64,000 bases of DNA from an uncultured Bacteroidia bacterium (GTDB taxonomy: Bacteria; Bacteroidota; Bacteroidia; Bacteroidales; UBA932). Positions within the stretch are counted from its first letter, which is position 1; each line of letters starts with the position of its first letter. The stretch lies in contig CACZZZ010000014.1 in NCBI GenBank assembly GCA_902785825.1, positions 42,874 through 106,873 of the forward strand. Reading direction: 5' to 3'. Both the position numbers and the translations under genes were made by a program. This document shows positions 43,712-53,763 of this stretch, in pieces. The notes beneath the pieces are model-generated. The model was given only the letters and a program-made list of their open reading frames with translations, ran no database searches and was not told the DNA's origin.

Positions 43712-45190
43712 CTAATAGGAAATGGCGAAAACCACTCTCTGCTTCGACGGCTTACCGGAGAAGATGTCTTTCCCCTCCTCTTCGCACACGAAGCTGTCCA
43801 CGGGGATGCACCTGATCGTGGCCTTGGTGGCATCCTTGATAGCCTGCTCGGTCTCCGGAGTCCCGTCCCAATGGCAGAGAAGGAATTTTCCGGTGCCGAT
43901 CTTTTCCTTGAACTCGTCCCAGCTGTCGCATTTCTCCACGTTCTCGGCCCTGAAATCAAAGGCCTTCTTATAGATATTCGCCTGAATATCATCCAGCAGA
44001 GAAGCGATGGACTTGTCAAGTCCTTCCAGGGATACAGTCCGTTTCTCAAGGGTGTCCCTACGATGAACCTCGACAGTACCATTGTCAAGGTCGCGGGGGC
44101 CGATGGCCAACCGCACGGGAACTCCCTTCAACTCCCACTCGGCAAATTTGAAGCCAGGACGGAGATTGTCACGGTCATCAATCTTCACGGAATGGCCCTC
44201 AGCCTCCAGAGCCTTCTTCAGGGAAGACATCGTGTCAAGGATCCTGGCCTGCTCCTCGGGAGTCTTGTAGATAGGCACCATGACCACCTGGATCGGAGCC
44301 AGCTTCGGAGGCAGCACAAGTCCGTTATCGTCTCCGTGTGCCATCACAAGGGCGCCCATCAGACGTGTCGAGACACCCCAGGAGGTAGCCCACACGTATT
44401 GCATCTGTCCGTCCTTATCGGTGTACTGGACATCGAATGACTTGGCGAAATTCTGGCCAAGGAAGTGGGAAGTACCTGCCTGTAAGGCCTTTCCGTCCTG
44501 CATCATACCCTCGATGGTCAGGGTGTCAAGCGCCCCGGCGAATCTCTCGTTCGGGCTCTTGTGACCGACGATAACTGGAAGGGCCATATATTCACGGGCG
44601 AATTTGGCATACACGCCGACCATCCTCTCGGCCTCCTGGATCGCCTCCTCGGCTGTGGCGTGAGCGGTGTGACCTTCCTGCCAAAGGAACTCGGCCGTAC
44701 GGAGGAAAAGCCTCGTACGCATCTCCCAACGGACCACGTTGGCCCACTGGTTACACATTATGGGAAGATCCCTCCACGACTTGATCCAGTTCTTATATGT
44801 GCTCCAGATGATGGTCTCGGAGGTAGGACGCACGATAAGCTCTTCCTCCAGCTTCGCCTCGGGATCGACGACCACGCCTTTACCGTTCGGATCATTCATG
44901 AGCCTGTGATGCGTCACGACAGCGCACTCTTTGGCGAACCCGGCCACATGCTCCGCCTCCCTGCTGAAGAAAGATTTCGGAATAAACAGAGGGAAATAAG
45001 CGTTGACGGCGCCTGTCTCCTTGAACATGTCGTCCAACGCCCTCTGCATTTTCTCCCAGATGGCATATCCATAGGGCTTTATAACCATACATCCCCTGAC
45101 GGGCGATTGCTCCGCCAAATCTGCCTTTACTACAAGATCATTGTACCATTGAGAATAATTCTCCGACCTCTTTGTCACTTCCTTTGCCAT
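43712..45190 (-). CDS. proS: prolyl-tRNA synthetase, eukaryotic/archaeal-like type
   Basis: 492 residues. [27 protein letters not shown] is the opening of the shorter ProRS type that lacks the bacterial editing insertion. Motif 2 region is [32 protein letters not shown], motif 3 is [21 protein letters not shown], and the anticodon domain is [15 protein letters not shown]. The C-terminal zinc-binding-like domain ends [11 protein letters not shown]. This type is normal in Bacteroidota. Confidence 0.95.
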   Translation of the reverse strand: MAKEVTKRSENYSQWYNDLVVKADLAEQSPVRGCMVIKPYGYAIWEKMQRALDDMFKETGAVNAYFPLFIPKSFFSREAEHVAGFAKECAVVTHHRLMNDPNGKGVVVDPEAKLEEELIVRPTSETIIWSTYKNWIKSWRDLPIMCNQWANVVRWEMRTRLFLRTAEFLWQEGHTAHATAEEAIQEAERMVGVYAKFAREYMALPVIVGHKSPNERFAGALDTLTIEGMMQDGKALQAGTSHFLGQNFAKSFDVQYTDKDGQMQYVWATSWGVSTRLMGALVMAHGDDNGLVLPPKLAPIQVVMVPIYKTPEEQARILDTMSSLKKALEAEGHSVKIDDRDNLRPGFKFAEWELKGVPVRLAIGPRDLDNGTVEVHRRDTLEKRTVSLEGLDKSIASLLDDIQANIYKKAFDFRAENVEKCDSWDEFKEKIGTGKFLLCHWDGTPETEQAIKDATKATIRCIPVDSFVCEEEGKDIFSGKPSKQRVVFAISY

Positions 45191-45351
45191 ATCAGAAATA
45201 ATAGTTTGCGGTTCTTGCCGATTATTGTTAATATTGTGCGAAATTACGTTCGGTACGGATTTTGTTTATTGTGAAACATTAATAAAACAATACCGTATGC
45301 AAAACGGTAGCGAAGTTACGAATTTATTGTCAAATTATAGGAGATTCGAAA

Positions 45352-46629
45352 ATGAAAACACGCGTATTGCTCTACATCTCGGCGCTTGTGGCCCTGGTAT
45401 CCTGCGGCTCGGCGCGGTACGCCACTGACACCTCGGGACAGAGGTTTCAGGACGGGATCTACTATACATCTGACGCATCAGCGACAGAAATGGCATCCAC
45501 GGCCGACCTCCAGGAAGAGACCGACCTGCTGGTCGCTAAGACAAAGAGTTCCCCGATCTTCATGAAAAGTGGAGAGAAGGTCGACACCCTGTTCATCCCT
45601 AATGACAAGGTGGCGAAGATAGATTTCAACAAGAGTGAGAATACCACGTCCGTTTACCTGTATGACAACAGTTGGGACACTTGGGCGGCTTACCAGCCTT
45701 GGTACGCGTCCTCCTGGTATTCCTGGCACCGCCCGTTCTACTCCTCCATCTACTGGGGTTACAACCCCTGGTATTACGGCGGATGGTACGACCCTTGGTA
45801 TTATCGTCCTTTCTACCACTACGGTTGGTATGATCCGTGGTACTACAGCCCTTACCACTACGGTTGGTATGGAGGATGGTACGACCCTTGGTTCTATGAT
45901 CCCTGGTATTATGATCCCTGGTATTATGATCCTTGGTATTATGGAGGATGGTACGGCCACTACGGCTGGTATGGCGGATACACCTGGCACCACCATGGCT
46001 GGGGCCACGGACACGGCCCTTATTGGGGTGGTATCGGCGGAGGCGACAGGGTCTATAGGCCCAGAGTAGCCACGACCGGATCCGCCACAAGAACCGGCTT
46101 GGGCTCAGCCTCGAGGTCAGCCGGTGTGAGAAGCTCTTCCATGACCCGTTCCAGGACTGGGGCGGCGACCACCAGAACTTCCACGGCCACCAGATCCTCA
46201 GGCGTCTCCAACGGTGCGGCGAGATCCTCCATCTCGTCAGTCGCCAGGACCACGAGGCCCAATTCCGGCCAGGCTGTCAGGTCCTCCTCGACCGGAAGCC
46301 GTGCCAGTGTCGGAACATCATCCGGAACCACCTACGGCCGCTCTTCCTCAAGGTCTTCGACCTACAGCAGGCCGTCAACAACCACCTACAGCAGGCCTTC
46401 TTCCTCATCCTCTATGAGCCGTTCCAGCAGCTCCAGCAGCGGAAGCTACAGGTCTTCTTCTACCCGATCTTCCAGCTCGGGCAGCTACTCAAGGAGTTCC
46501 TCCAGCGGAAGCTACTCATCCGGAAGCAGCTCAAGAAGCTCTGGTGGATATAGTGGTGGCGGAGGCTACAGCGGCGGAGGCAGTTCTTCTGGCGGAGGCC
46601 GGAGCTCCGGCGGAGGCGGCAGAAGATAG
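45352..46629 (+). CDS. aromatic and serine/arginine-rich low-complexity lipoprotein
   Basis: 425 residues, no known family recognised. The lipoprotein signal MKTRVLLYISALVALVSC puts the mature Cys at 19. A short folded-looking part (25-105) with TLFIPNDKVAKIDFNKSEN comes first. Residues about 115-220 are a Trp/Tyr/Pro/Gly array with at least seven PWYY or PWFY units spaced by Asp, Gly and His (DPWYYDPWYYDPWYYGG). The rest (235-425) is Ser/Arg/Thr and finally Gly/Ser-rich (SSRSSGGYSGGGGYSGGG). Such composition suggests a disordered or adhesive cell-surface protein. It is divergent from proS. Confidence 0.75.
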   Translation: MKTRVLLYISALVALVSCGSARYATDTSGQRFQDGIYYTSDASATEMASTADLQEETDLLVAKTKSSPIFMKSGEKVDTLFIPNDKVAKIDFNKSENTTSVYLYDNSWDTWAAYQPWYASSWYSWHRPFYSSIYWGYNPWYYGGWYDPWYYRPFYHYGWYDPWYYSPYHYGWYGGWYDPWFYDPWYYDPWYYDPWYYGGWYGHYGWYGGYTWHHHGWGHGHGPYWGGIGGGDRVYRPRVATTGSATRTGLGSASRSAGVRSSSMTRSRTGAATTRTSTATRSSGVSNGAARSSISSVARTTRPNSGQAVRSSSTGSRASVGTSSGTTYGRSSSRSSTYSRPSTTTYSRPSSSSSMSRSSSSSSGSYRSSSTRSSSSGSYSRSSSSGSYSSGSSSRSSGGYSGGGGYSGGGSSSGGGRSSGGGGRR

Positions 46630-46692
46630 TACTCTTCCCTTCCATTGAATATCAACTGTTTCCCTAATTTAAACTATCAAAATCCAATTAAG

Positions 46693-48381
46693 ATGAAAAA
46701 GACTTTTATAGCCATAACCCTCTTGATGACCGCAGTCACCGCTGGGGCACAGACAATGTACGACGCTCTGACTTACAGCCAGAACAACTATTACGGGACA
46801 GCCCGCTCCATCGGAATGGGTAACGCCATGACCGCTGTCGGAGGCGACCTTGGTTCAGTAGGTATCAACCCTGCCGGCTCGGCCGTGTACAACTACTCCC
46901 AGTTCACCATCACTCCCAACGTGACCATCAGCTCGATGAACGCGTCTTGGAGCGCTTATCCGGTGAACGGGACAGACACCTACACCGGAGGAATCACCAA
47001 GAACCTGTCCAGGTTCACGATGCCGAACATAGGTGCCACGCTTAATTTCAACACCGGTCGGAAAAGAGGGCTCAAGGGAGTGACCTATGGTTTCGTCGTC
47101 AACAGCGTGAACAACTATACCGGCCAGATGATGGCCGGCGGCCCGAACGACAAGACCAGCTATCAAAGCTCCATGGCTGTAGCTGCCGACGGTTTTGATA
47201 TCGACTTCCTGAACGGCTATCTTGACGGATCAGGAAAGGAGATCGACGACTGGCGCCATCCTTACGAGAACGCCGACGACCGTGGATACTATGCCCCCTG
47301 GAACGTGATTACCAATGCCCAGGCCGGATCAATCGCCAACTATGGCGACCCCACCGACCCTGACTATTACTACAGGTACATAGCCGCGACCGAAGGCTTC
47401 ACGCAGACAGGAGAGAAGGATGAGTACGGGAATTACATCTACGACATCTTCCTTGGCGGTCCCCTGAACCAGTCTTTCGGAAGAAAGGTCACCGGCGGAA
47501 AAACTGACGCCATTCTCAACCTGGGATTCAATTTCAGCGACAAGTTCTTTCTCGGATTCAACCTCGGAGTCACAAGCTTGACTTACAATTATGACGAGTA
47601 TTTCAAGGAGGCCGCTGTCGATCCTTCCGATTTCCGTATCGACTACGACGACGCGACGACCTACTTCACTGACTATCGCACCCGCTACTCATATTCAGCT
47701 GACGGGACCGGAGTATATGGTAAAATCGGATTCATCGCCCTCCCTGCCGAGGGTCTGAGGATCGGTGCCGCCATCCAGACTCCCACTACCCTGTTCATCG
47801 ATGAGATATGGCGTCAATCTACTGATGTCAACTACCAGAACTCATCCTACAACGGCAACGCCACCTCTCCTGAAGGTAATTTCTCTTACAGGCTCACCAC
47901 GCCCTACAGGGCTAACGCCGGCCTGGCCTACACCTTCATGGGAATGGGTCTGATAAGCGTTGATTATGAGATGACGGACTACAGCAAGATGAAGTTCAAG
48001 AACCGTGACGGTGGTTGGAGCGACACCTTCGAAGATGTCAACAACGACATCGTTGGCTGCATGGGGATTTCCCACAGCGTCAGGGTCGGTGCCGAAGTCA
48101 AGCCCATCCCCGAGTTCGCCATCCGCGCCGGTTACAACTTCACCACGACTCCTGAATATGACGGGAACGTGACTCTGAATGACAAGCTCAACATCCTCTC
48201 AGTTGGAGTCGGTTACTCCTCCAAGGGATCTTTCTTCGCGGATCTCGCCGCAAGATATTCAGCTTTCTCGGATGAGTACATCTCGCCGTTCGCCGACTAT
48301 CTCAGCGATGTCGCGTCACCTATGATCCTCAATAAGAGGGACAGGTACGACATCACCGCCACAATCGGCTGGAGATTCTAG
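46693..48381 (+). CDS. OmpP1/FadL/TodX-like outer-membrane transporter
   Basis: 562 residues from ATG 46693 (MKKTFIAITLLMTAVTAGAQ). The mature N-terminus TMYDALTYSQNNYYGTARSIGMGNAMTAVGGDLGSVGINPAGSAVY is the OmpP1/FadL family signature in Bacteroidota (GtARs.gmGgA..alG.D.sai..NPAG). Barrel strands follow and the end YDITATIGWRF has a terminal Phe. FadL-type channels take up hydrophobic compounds; the substrate here is unknown. Co-directional with the low-complexity lipoprotein 63 bases upstream. Confidence 0.87.
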   Translation: MKKTFIAITLLMTAVTAGAQTMYDALTYSQNNYYGTARSIGMGNAMTAVGGDLGSVGINPAGSAVYNYSQFTITPNVTISSMNASWSAYPVNGTDTYTGGITKNLSRFTMPNIGATLNFNTGRKRGLKGVTYGFVVNSVNNYTGQMMAGGPNDKTSYQSSMAVAADGFDIDFLNGYLDGSGKEIDDWRHPYENADDRGYYAPWNVITNAQAGSIANYGDPTDPDYYYRYIAATEGFTQTGEKDEYGNYIYDIFLGGPLNQSFGRKVTGGKTDAILNLGFNFSDKFFLGFNLGVTSLTYNYDEYFKEAAVDPSDFRIDYDDATTYFTDYRTRYSYSADGTGVYGKIGFIALPAEGLRIGAAIQTPTTLFIDEIWRQSTDVNYQNSSYNGNATSPEGNFSYRLTTPYRANAGLAYTFMGMGLISVDYEMTDYSKMKFKNRDGGWSDTFEDVNNDIVGCMGISHSVRVGAEVKPIPEFAIRAGYNFTTTPEYDGNVTLNDKLNILSVGVGYSSKGSFFADLAARYSAFSDEYISPFADYLSDVASPMILNKRDRYDITATIGWRF

Positions 48382-49022
48382 AGATTCGTCAAGTAACAGA
48401 TGGAGTCGGGACCTTCGTTGAAAAGAAGGTCCATGATCGAGAGATCTGATATGAAACCGTACTTTCGGGCAAAAACCTGGAAGTACGGTTTTTCCAATCC
48501 AAGATCCTTCAGCACCGTGTTCGGACGCTTCGGATGCAGGACCTCACGGTAGTCATCAACGCCTGATGATGGTTGGAAGGTGTCGGTCAGACGAAGGTCG
48601 GCAGCGATCCCGGTCTTGTCGAGGAAAAACCGGATTATCCTCATATCCAGTTCGAAAAGAGTCTCGGGATGAGAATCCAGAATTGCGAACAACTCATCCT
48701 TGTAGTAATCAAAAAAGGCTGAGGACTCGTATGCCGAGGCTATCGCCCGTTTTGTTTTCAATACCCATGGAGTGGAGTAATCCACCTTTATCGCGGTGAT
48801 AGGCAACTCATGGGATCCCTCATGGACGATAGGGAAATTGAGGTATGCGGGGCCATCAGCGGCCAGGATCCTGCACCTGTTACGCCAGGATTGTTTCTGG
48901 TAATTTTCGCAGGCCTCTATATAAACGATTGAAGGAATGGTGTTTTCCGGAGAAAGAACCATTCCTTTAGCTATCAGCGCGAAATAACTGACAGGCGGGA
49001 AGTAGGCGATGCCAAGGAGCAT
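48378..49022 (-). CDS. WbqC-like family protein
   Basis: 214 residues. YFPPVSYFALIAKG, IYIEACENYQKQSWRNRC-like (IEACENYQKQSWRNR) and ILAADGPAYLNFPIVH are the WbqC family pattern, associated with O-antigen or LPS biosynthesis in some bacteria. Catalytic activity is not established. It lies eight bases downstream of the lpxA stop and may be co-transcribed with the lipid A genes. Its stop shares the CTAG with the FadL-like stop (four-base overlap). Confidence 0.82.
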   Translation of the reverse strand: MLLGIAYFPPVSYFALIAKGMVLSPENTIPSIVYIEACENYQKQSWRNRCRILAADGPAYLNFPIVHEGSHELPITAIKVDYSTPWVLKTKRAIASAYESSAFFDYYKDELFAILDSHPETLFELDMRIIRFFLDKTGIAADLRLTDTFQPSSGVDDYREVLHPKRPNTVLKDLGLEKPYFQVFARKYGFISDLSIMDLLFNEGPDSICYLTNL

Positions 49023-49029
49023 GGGAAGC

Positions 49030-49842
49030 CTACTCTATCGCTGTCCTGTCGTTGGGATCGCTGGCACGGATGATACCGCGCTTTGAGCTCCTTATGAATT
49101 CGAGAATCGCGTCTCTCTCCTCACTCTGAGGGAAACCGGCCTCGACTTTGGCGCAACCGTCTGAGATATTCAGACCGGCATAGTAAATCGTATCGTAAAT
49201 GTCTTTGATTGAGCGGATAGCGTCCGAAGAGAAACCCCTGCGGCGAAGACCGACAATATTCACGCCCACATAACTAAGCGGCTCATGCCCGCAAAGAGCG
49301 TACGGAGGGACATCCTTGTTGATCCTGGACATGCCGCCGACCATGGCGTGGCAACCGATCTTGGAGAACTGGTGGGCCTTGGAGCCCCCGCCGATGATGG
49401 CCCAGTCATCCACAACCGTCTCACCAGCGAGACCGACATAGCTGACAAGGATGCAATGGTCCCCGATCACGCAGTCATGGGCTACGTGAGAGTAAGACAT
49501 TATCAATGTGTCGTTTCCGACCTTCGTCACATACTTGCCGCTAGCCTTTGTGCCGCGGTTGATCGTGGCGCATTCCCTGACGGTGACATGATCGCCAAGC
49601 TCCACTGAAGTAACCTCACCCTCGAACTTGAGATCCTGAGGGACGGCACCTACTACGGCACCGGGATATATCTGGCAATTCTTGCCCATCTTCACATACT
49701 GGAACACGGTGGCGTGCGGGAAAATCTTGCAACCGTCACCGATCTCCACATCATCATCCACAAACGCGAATGGTCCTATCTCGATGTTGTCGCCAAGGAT
49801 AGCCTTGGGACTGACTGAAGCGAGAGGAGAAATGTTATTCAT
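49030..49842 (-). CDS. lpxA: UDP-N-acetylglucosamine acyltransferase
   Basis: First enzyme of lipid A synthesis, adding a 3-hydroxyacyl chain at O3 of UDP-GlcNAc. 270 residues. Left-handed beta-helix hexapeptides run from PLASVSPKAILGDNIEIGPFA to about 190, with catalytic His in SYSHVAHDCVIGDH. The C-terminal helical part is IRSIKDIYDTIYYAG. It follows lpxC by 17 bases. Confidence 0.96.
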   Translation of the reverse strand: MNNISPLASVSPKAILGDNIEIGPFAFVDDDVEIGDGCKIFPHATVFQYVKMGKNCQIYPGAVVGAVPQDLKFEGEVTSVELGDHVTVRECATINRGTKASGKYVTKVGNDTLIMSYSHVAHDCVIGDHCILVSYVGLAGETVVDDWAIIGGGSKAHQFSKIGCHAMVGGMSRINKDVPPYALCGHEPLSYVGVNIVGLRRRGFSSDAIRSIKDIYDTIYYAGLNISDGCAKVEAGFPQSEERDAILEFIRSSKRGIIRASDPNDRTAIE

Positions 49843-49859
49843 TACTATCTGTTTTATTA

Positions 49860-50777
49860 TTATTCTGAAATGGCGTCCAAGATGGCTCCCGCCATCCTGG
49901 TGTTAATCGTGTGGCCTGGCTTAAAGGCTTCAACCTTGGCTTTCAGACGACCACCAGCGAGAGCCAGATCCCCGATCATGTCGAGCAGCTTGTGGCGGCC
50001 GCACTCATCAGGGAAATGGAGTTTGAGATTGTTGAGATATCCCTCGTCGTTGATCGCGAGCTTCGGGACATTGAAAAGGGCGGAGAGTCTCCCGACCTGC
50101 TCATCAGAAACCGGATGCTCGACAATTACTATGGCGTTATCGACGTCGCCTCCTTTTACGAGATTGTTCTGGAAAAGATACTCGATCTCATGGAAGAAGA
50201 CAAAGGTACGGCAGCACGCGATCTGTCCGGCATAATCAACATCCTCATCCCAATGAGCCTTCTGCACACCGAGGATCCTGGAACCGAAATCAACCGTGAG
50301 ATCTATGGAAGGCACATCTGATGGAGTGACTTTGATATAAGACCCCGTCTTTTCATCCCTGACCTCGATCTCTCGGGGAAGGGTAATATATTCCTTCTCG
50401 GCATCCAGCTCCACAAGGCCGTCTTCCAAAAGGGCCTCAACGTAGAATCTGGCGCTGCCGTCTAGAATCGGAACCTCCACATTATCAATCTCAATCAAGG
50501 CGTTATCCACTCCCATTCCGGAAAGCGCTGACATCAGATGCTCTATAGTGGAGACAGAGGCCGCACCCTTGGAAATAGTCGTGCTCCTAGCCGTGGAAGA
50601 GACATTCCTGGCAAGTGCCTCGACAAAAGCGTCAGGGCCAAGATCGACCCTATGGAACACGATTCCGGTACCGGCAGGAGCCGGCAGAAGCTTCATGTTG
50701 GCGATTTGTCCTGTGTGAAGGCCTTTGCCGTGGAACTCGTGCCCGCGGGAAAGGGTCTTTTGTTTGATTAACGTCAT
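49860..50777 (-). CDS. lpxC: UDP-3-O-acyl-N-acetylglucosamine deacetylase, stand-alone
   Basis: Zinc deacetylase, the committed step of lipid A. 305 residues from ATG 50777 (MTLIKQKTLSRGHEFHGKGLHTG). Zinc ligands: His80 in STIEHLMSAL, and the His and Asp of GRHKLLDMIGDLALAG; catalytic His in KPGHTIN near the end. In most Bacteroidota LpxC is fused to FabZ (about 460 residues). Here the protein stops right after GHTINTRMAGAILDAISE, and lpxA starts 17 bases later, so FabZ is absent from this locus. It has its own -7 box. Confidence 0.95.
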   Translation of the reverse strand: MTLIKQKTLSRGHEFHGKGLHTGQIANMKLLPAPAGTGIVFHRVDLGPDAFVEALARNVSSTARSTTISKGAASVSTIEHLMSALSGMGVDNALIEIDNVEVPILDGSARFYVEALLEDGLVELDAEKEYITLPREIEVRDEKTGSYIKVTPSDVPSIDLTVDFGSRILGVQKAHWDEDVDYAGQIACCRTFVFFHEIEYLFQNNLVKGGDVDNAIVIVEHPVSDEQVGRLSALFNVPKLAINDEGYLNNLKLHFPDECGRHKLLDMIGDLALAGGRLKAKVEAFKPGHTINTRMAGAILDAISE

Positions 50778-50818
50778 AAAATATCTTTGCGTACGGCTAT
50801 ACTGCAAAAAGCAGTCCG

Positions 50819-50849
50819 CAAAGATACGAAGTTAAAATTAATATACCAA
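50819..50849 (-). promoter_or_regulatory. promoter of lpxC
   Basis: TTTGG (TTG complement of 50847-50849) and TATCTTTG (complement of 50819-50826) are 20 bases apart, in the 77-base gap after lpxD. lpxC can thus be transcribed apart from lpxD. Confidence 0.65.
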
Positions 50850-50854
50850 AGCTA

Positions 50855-51841
50855 CTATTTGCCCTGGCTGCGGAACACCGCATAACTGCGCATATAGTTC
50901 TTGAAATTGATGGCCGGTGATCCCAGAAGGGTCTGTCCCGGCTCCTTGACGCTGCCGATAACCCCGGCCTGGGCTCCGAAGGTGGTGTTGTCGGCGATCT
51001 CAAGGTGACCGGCGATGCCAACCTGCCCCGCGAGGATGCAGTTTTTGCCGATTTTGGTGGATCCGGCGATTCCGCATTGCGCCGCCATCACGGTATTGTC
51101 ACCTATCTGAACATTATGGGCGATCTGGCAAAGGTTGTCGATCTTGACCCCGTTGCCGATGATTGTCGATTCCATCTCGGACCGGTCGATAGTGGTGCAA
51201 GCCCCGATCTCGACATTGTCGCCGATTATCACATTACCGAGGTGCTCGATCTTCTCCCAAGTGCCGTCCGGAAGCGGGGCGTTCCCGAAACCGTCGGAAC
51301 CTATAACGGCGTTGGCGTGGATAATCACGTTGTCCCCGATCACCATTCCGGGATAAATCACGACTCCGGGATATATGATGCAATGCTTGCCGATGACCGT
51401 GTTGTCTCCGACATAGACATTCTCGAAAATCTTCGTGTAATCCCCTATCTTGGCGTGGTGGCCGACATAAGAGTGGCTGCCCAGATAAACCTTCTTCCCG
51501 AACTTGGTCGTCAGGAACCAGGACGAACGGAAACCCCTGTGCCTGCGATCGGTACGCTTCTGAGTGGCGGCATATTTCAAAAGGTCAGCCAGGGACTTGT
51601 AAGCGTCCTCGACCCGGATGAGGGTTGGAGTGACCGGCTCTTTGGGCTGGAAATCATTGTTGACCAGTAAGACACTCGCCTTGCAAGAATAAACATACTT
51701 CTCGTACTTGGGATTGGCATAGAAGCAAAGCTGACCGGGCTTTCCATGCTCTATCTTAGCGAATGAGGTAACCTTTGCCTGCGGGTCGCCTTCGACCGTT
51801 CCTTTGAGCACCTGGGCCAATTGCTTTGCTGTGAATTCCAT
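50855..51841 (-). CDS. lpxD: UDP-3-O-acylglucosamine N-acyltransferase
   Basis: Third acylation/assembly enzyme of lipid A, a left-handed beta-helix. 328 residues from ATG 51841 ([46 protein letters not shown]), the usual LpxD N-terminus with its uridine-binding domain. Hexapeptides run from [19 protein letters not shown] to [14 protein letters not shown], with catalytic His in [11 protein letters not shown]. The nearby MGKMK start at 51907 is less likely. Confidence 0.95.
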   Translation of the reverse strand: MEFTAKQLAQVLKGTVEGDPQAKVTSFAKIEHGKPGQLCFYANPKYEKYVYSCKASVLLVNNDFQPKEPVTPTLIRVEDAYKSLADLLKYAATQKRTDRRHRGFRSSWFLTTKFGKKVYLGSHSYVGHHAKIGDYTKIFENVYVGDNTVIGKHCIIYPGVVIYPGMVIGDNVIIHANAVIGSDGFGNAPLPDGTWEKIEHLGNVIIGDNVEIGACTTIDRSEMESTIIGNGVKIDNLCQIAHNVQIGDNTVMAAQCGIAGSTKIGKNCILAGQVGIAGHLEIADNTTFGAQAGVIGSVKEPGQTLLGSPAINFKNYMRSYAVFRSQGK

Positions 51842-51915
51842 CTTTGGTCTTGATATGATAACTGGTAAATTTCTACAAAGTAAACGATTTATTTTCATTT
51901 TCCCCAAATATTCAT

Positions 51916-51923
51916 TACCTTTG
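51916..51923 (+). promoter_or_regulatory. -7 box of the rimP-nusA-infB operon
   Basis: TACCTTTG at 51916-51923, 49 bases before the rimP ATG. The leader between contains a terminator-like hairpin. Confidence 0.65.
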
Positions 51924-51935
51924 TACCGTTGTGAG

Positions 51936-51972
51936 AGATAGGTGACGATGAGCGTCTCCTATCTTTTGTTTT
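51936..51972 (+). promoter_or_regulatory. terminator-like hairpin in the rimP leader (possible attenuator)
   Basis: The stem AGATAGG (51936-51942) / CCTATCT (51958-51964) continues, after one mismatch, with GACG/CGTC (44-47 with 53-56) and a loop of five bases. It is followed at once by TTTTGTTTT (51964-51972), which touches the rimP ATG at 51973. This has the form of an intrinsic terminator in a 5' leader. Confidence 0.6.
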
Positions 51973-52449
51973 ATGAGTATGGACAAGGAATTGATTCAAA
52001 GAACCATCGAGCCTGTGGTCGGAGATCTCGGGTGCTTCATTGTGGAAATCACTGTCAGCAAGGACAATGACGTGACACTCACTGTCGAGAAATCAGCCGG
52101 CGAGGTCACCCTGGATGACTGCGTCGCCATCAATGACGCGTTTCTGGAGGCCTTCGACAAGGATTCCGAGGACTATTCGCTGACCGTGTCGTCCGCTGGT
52201 CTGGACCAGCCGTTCAAGGTCCACGCGCAGTACGTCAAGGCCATCGGCACCCAGGTTACGGCCCTTCTTAAAGGAGGCCGCAAGCTGACCGGGGTTCTGA
52301 CCGGAGTTGACGAGAATGGCATCAACCTTCGCTACATGGCAAAGGAGCTTCCTGAAGGGAAGAAAAAGAAGGTCACAGTGGAGCGTGAGGAGCGGATCGG
52401 TTTCGAGGCGGTCAATTCCGTAAGTCCCTTAGTTGAATTCAAGAAATAG
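51973..52449 (+). CDS. rimP: ribosome maturation factor RimP
   Basis: Assists 30S subunit assembly. 158 residues: MSMDKELIQRTIEPVVGDLGCFIVEITVSKDN, then GEVTLDDCVAINDAFLEAFDKD, VSSAGLDQPFK and the C-terminal SH3-like domain with ALLKGGRKLTGVLTGVDENGI. ATG 51973 or 51979 are both possible. First gene of rimP-nusA-infB, 11 bases before nusA. Confidence 0.94.
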   Translation: MSMDKELIQRTIEPVVGDLGCFIVEITVSKDNDVTLTVEKSAGEVTLDDCVAINDAFLEAFDKDSEDYSLTVSSAGLDQPFKVHAQYVKAIGTQVTALLKGGRKLTGVLTGVDENGINLRYMAKELPEGKKKKVTVEREERIGFEAVNSVSPLVEFKK

Positions 52450-52460
52450 TAAATACAATT

Positions 52461-53726
52461 ATGGAAAAGAAAGACGTGATAACTCTCATTGACGCCTTCA
52501 AGGACTTCAAGGAAGAGAAAAACATCGACAGGCCCGTGATGATGGGTGTGCTCAAGGACGTGTTCCTGACTCAGATCGCGAAAACCTATGGGTCATCCGA
52601 CAATTTCGACGTGATCATCAACGTCGATAAGGGAGACTGCGAGATCTACCAGAACTTCGACATCGTCGAGGAAGTGGAGAATCCCAACACGCAGATCACC
52701 TTGGAGCAGATTAAGGAAGAGACCGGAGAGGATGATTACGAGATCGGTGATGTGTACACCAAGAAGCTTTCCCTGGCATCTTTCGGCAGGAGGGGCATCC
52801 TGAACATCAGGCAGAACCTTCAGGGAAGGATCATGGACATCGACAAGGCCAATGTTTTCAAGGAGTATTCCGACAAGGTAGGAGAGATCTTCACAGGAGA
52901 AATCTACCAGACATGGTCAAAGGAAGTCATTATTCTTGACGAGGACAGCAACGAGCTCCATCTTCCCAAGAATGAGCAGATCCCTGGAGAGCGTTTCAAG
53001 AAGGGAGACACCATCCGCGCCATCATCAAGAGCGTTGAGATGAAGAACAACACCACTCCCTACATCACTCTCTCAAGGACCTCCAACGAGTTCCTCGAGA
53101 AGCTCTTCGAGCTCGAGGTTCCTGAGATCTTCGATGGCCTTATCACCATCAAGAAGGTAGTCAGGGTTCCTGGAGAGAGGGCTAAGGTCGCTGTCGAGTC
53201 CTACGATGAGAGGATCGATCCTATCGGAGCCTGCATCGGTGTGAAGGGATCCAGGATCATCGGCATCGTCCGCGAGCTCAGGAATGAGAACATCGATGTC
53301 CTGCAATGGACCTCGAACACCCAGCTTCTCATCCAGAGGGCGCTGAACCCCGCCAGGGTTTCCTCTATCGACCTCGGCAACTCTCCTGAGGATAAGATCA
53401 AGGTCTATATGCAGCCGGATGAGGTCAAGAAGGGAATCGGACGCGGCGGTTGCAACATCAAGCTCGCCGGAATGCTCGTCGGCAGGGAGATCGAAGTCTG
53501 GAGAGAGCTCTCCAAGGACGAGATCCAGGAAGAGGAGGATGTCCTTCTCAGCGAGTTCAGCAATGAGATCGACCAGTGGGTCATCGACCGCCTCGAGGCC
53601 ATCGGCTGCGACACGGCGAAGAGTGTACTCGCCTTCACGCCTGAGGATATCGCCAAGAGAGCCGATCTCGAGGATGAGACTGTGGCGGAGGTCTTCCGCA
53701 TCCTGAAAGCGGAATTTGAGGATTAG
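52461..53726 (+). CDS. nusA: transcription elongation/termination factor NusA
   Basis: 421 residues. N-terminal RNAP-binding domain (1-125), S1 domain (about 130-200, [31 protein letters not shown]), and two KH domains (from [34 protein letters not shown] to [28 protein letters not shown]). The C-terminal repeats of enterobacterial NusA are absent; a short helical tail with [20 protein letters not shown] follows, which matches Bacteroidota NusA. It can regulate its own operon in other bacteria. Confidence 0.96.
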   Translation: MEKKDVITLIDAFKDFKEEKNIDRPVMMGVLKDVFLTQIAKTYGSSDNFDVIINVDKGDCEIYQNFDIVEEVENPNTQITLEQIKEETGEDDYEIGDVYTKKLSLASFGRRGILNIRQNLQGRIMDIDKANVFKEYSDKVGEIFTGEIYQTWSKEVIILDEDSNELHLPKNEQIPGERFKKGDTIRAIIKSVEMKNNTTPYITLSRTSNEFLEKLFELEVPEIFDGLITIKKVVRVPGERAKVAVESYDERIDPIGACIGVKGSRIIGIVRELRNENIDVLQWTSNTQLLIQRALNPARVSSIDLGNSPEDKIKVYMQPDEVKKGIGRGGCNIKLAGMLVGREIEVWRELSKDEIQEEEDVLLSEFSNEIDQWVIDRLEAIGCDTAKSVLAFTPEDIAKRADLEDETVAEVFRILKAEFED

Positions 53727-53763
53727 TCCCGAAGGGACAAGTATTAACATAAAGGGGTTGAAT

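Noticed and set aside
45275..45316. Weak inverted repeat TACCGT/ACGGTA between proS and the low-complexity lipoprotein
   Set aside because: Only six-base arms, no matching -7 box or T-run that would give it a clear role.
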